Shown one piece after another: positions 5,574 through 6,294 of a stretch of DNA of 6,294 nt. Origin of the DNA: Terriglobia bacterium (GTDB taxonomy: Bacteria > Acidobacteriota > Terriglobia > UBA7540); contig JASHYZ010000620.1 in NCBI GenBank assembly GCA_030042795.1, positions 1-6,294 of the forward strand, in the 5' to 3' direction. Position numbers and translations under genes: made by a program. The notes beneath the pieces are model-generated. The model was given only the letters and a program-made list of their open reading frames with translations, made no database searches and was not told where the DNA came from. Every line of letters begins with the position of its first letter. Positions within the stretch are counted from its first letter, which is position 1.

Positions 5574-5601
5574 GCCGGGCTAAAGCCGGCTAAAGCCCGG
5601 C
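5574..5601. repeat. REP-like palindromic element
   Basis: GCCGGGCT (5574-5581) and AGCCCGGC (5594-5601) are perfect inverted arms; between them is a second, shorter unit GCCGGCTAAA (5585-5594) that nearly repeats GCCGGGCTAAA (5574-5584). The 'GCCGGGCTaaAGCCCGGCGCTAC' form is, from memory, a common extragenic palindrome in many genomes. The duplicated inner unit suggests a partly expanded copy. Confidence 0.55.
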
Positions 5602-5612
5602 GCTACGTCACG

Positions 5613-5648
5613 CGCGCCACAAATCAAATTTTTCAGATCAGTGGCGCG
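5613..5648. repeat. 8-bp inverted repeat downstream of the PIN toxin gene
   Basis: CGCGCCAC (5613-5620) and GTGGCGCG (5641-5648) are perfect arms around a 20-base AT-rich loop. It begins about 33 bases past the stop of the minus-strand PIN gene and could close that transcript. No T-run follows in the minus-strand direction. Confidence 0.55.
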
Positions 5649-5680
5649 TTACCTTAGGGTGAACACATGACGGTCTGCGG

Positions 5681-6058
5681 TCAGCGGATGGTCTCAATTT
5701 CAATCGGAAGTTTGAGCCTGCGCCAAGACCGATCGGCAGTAAGGGCGCGGATTCCGCGCTCCTGCGCCAGCGCCAGACAGGCGCGATCCCCTAGCGACAA
5801 CCCTTCCGCTTGCGTAGCAGGCACGAGTGCCGCGGCGATTGCTGCCTGCTGAGTCGAAAAAGAAACCAGCTCGATGGGTGTGGTAAGAAGCTTTTCCGCC
5901 AGCAGTGCCACGTCTTGACCGGCGCGAGCAAAGCGGCCGAGTACCTCGGAGAAGTTCACTGTGGACATACACGCTTCGCTCAGCAGCTCGCCAATCCGCT
6001 CGTGTCCGCGTTCGCGCAGTAGAAAGGCGAGCAGCGCGGAAGCATCCAGTGCGATCAC
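5681..6058 (-). CDS. vapC: VapC-like PIN-domain ribonuclease toxin
   Basis: 125 residues, the usual length for VapC. The start is GTG 6058, with AAGGAA (6067-6072) eight bases upstream inside the antitoxin gene. The PIN acidic residues are all in place: Asp5 in IALDASALLAFL (2-13), Glu38 in STVNFSEVLGR (32-42), Asp91 in LSLGDRACLALA (88-99) and Asp109 in ALTADRSW (105-112). These coordinate Mg2+ or Mn2+ for RNA cleavage; VapC toxins cut tRNA or rRNA. The start codon overlaps the antitoxin stop by four bases (GTGA), a standard coupled antitoxin-toxin arrangement. The full catalytic set and intact frame predict an active enzyme. Its RNA target cannot be inferred. Confidence 0.92.
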   Translation of the reverse strand: MIALDASALLAFLLRERGHERIGELLSEACMSTVNFSEVLGRFARAGQDVALLAEKLLTTPIELVSFSTQQAAIAAALVPATQAEGLSLGDRACLALAQERGIRALTADRSWRRLKLPIEIETIR

Positions 6059-6294
6059 GGTCTCGTTTCCTTACGGGCCCTCCTCGCTTCCCGCCGGCGT
6101 TCCTTAATCAGTTCATCGGTGAGCCGCGGCGGTTTGCCTTTGAAGAGTCCCGCGATGAAATCCTGCAACGCTTCCGGTTGAAAAGCACTGCTGCTCTCTT
6201 CTTTCACAGCCTCTGCAAGAATACTGCGGACTTCGGCTTCCATGCTATGGCCCTTGCGAGCCGCCCGAAGGCGCAATCCCCTCCTCACCGGTTC
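6055..6294 (-). CDS. FitA/VapB-like ribbon-helix-helix antitoxin (5' end beyond right edge)
   Basis: 79 codons are visible, ending at TGA 6055-6057. The reading frame is still open at the window edge (Glu-Pro precede the GTG at 6288), and the visible start of the protein, PVRRGLRLRAARKGHSMEAE, corresponds to the two helices of a FitA-type ribbon-helix-helix domain whose beta strand would lie upstream. The GTG at 6288 is therefore more likely an internal valine than the start. The rest is RSILAEAVKEE, a linker with ALQDFIAGLF, and a basic tail KERRREARRARKETRP. In this family the N-terminal domain binds the operon's operator and the C-terminal tail wraps around the PIN toxin and blocks its active site. 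The gene overlaps the PIN gene by four bases. Confidence 0.85.
   Translation of the reverse strand, partial: EPVRRGLRLRAARKGHSMEAEVRSILAEAVKEESSSAFQPEALQDFIAGLFKGKPPRLTDELIKERRREARRARKETRP

Larger units (their letters stand above)
5476..5680. other. Repeat-rich spacer between two convergent toxin-antitoxin modules
   Basis: 205 bases with no gene. It contains three separate hairpin-forming repeats (5505-5525, 5574-5601, 5613-5648). No T-run follows any of them in the expected direction, so termination of the higBA and vapBC transcripts here is probable only from position. Confidence 0.6.

Noticed and set aside
5476..5680. Possible CRISPR array or attachment site
   Set aside because: The repeats are single hairpins of different sequence, not regularly spaced direct repeats, and no tRNA, integrase or cas gene is present.

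Overview
The window looks like a piece of a soil Acidobacteriota chromosome (inference). The strongest pointer is a PadR-family repressor placed directly upstream of a very large duplicated MacB/FtsX-like permease that has no ATPase beside it. This pairing matches the 'acidobacterial PadR' and 'ADOP' (acidobacterial duplicated orphan permease) families known from that phylum. Moderately high GC and scattered palindromic intergenic repeats fit this. No rRNA, tRNA, CRISPR array, transposase or phage gene was seen.

Layout, left to right. (1) Positions 1-322, minus strand: the N-terminal 107 codons of an ECF-type sigma factor that runs off the left edge. (2) Positions 323-848: a gene-free divergent region of about 525 bp with a perfect 13-bp hairpin, a perfect 16-bp palindrome and, at its right end, a promoter embedded in a 10-bp inverted repeat. 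(3) Positions 849-3817, plus strand: padR and the 875-residue permease, forming a two-gene operon in which the permease ribosome binding site overlaps the padR stop codon. (4) Positions 3818-4082: non-coding DNA with a long-armed inverted repeat. (5) Positions 4083-4460, minus strand: a small exported protein with two copies of a helical repeat and no aromatic residue or cysteine in the mature part. (6) Positions 4461-4798: intergenic DNA with a dispersed-repeat-like element and a near-consensus promoter whose -35 box sits inside a palindrome. (7) Positions 4799-5475, plus strand: a HigB/HigA-type toxin-antitoxin pair, toxin first. (8) Positions 5476-5680: a gene-free spacer with three hairpin-forming repeats, one REP-like. 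(9) Positions 5681-6294, minus strand: a VapC-like PIN toxin preceded by a FitA/VapB-like ribbon-helix-helix antitoxin that runs off the right edge.

Functionally there is one self-regulated membrane operon (PadR probably represses itself and the permease), one truncated regulatory gene, one small envelope protein and two type II toxin-antitoxin modules of different families that converge on a repeat-rich spacer. I do not see a convincing new multi-gene system. The points most worth a second look are the operator/promoter architectures of padR and higBA, both of which predict transcripts with almost no 5' leader, the orphan permease itself, and the small repeat protein.
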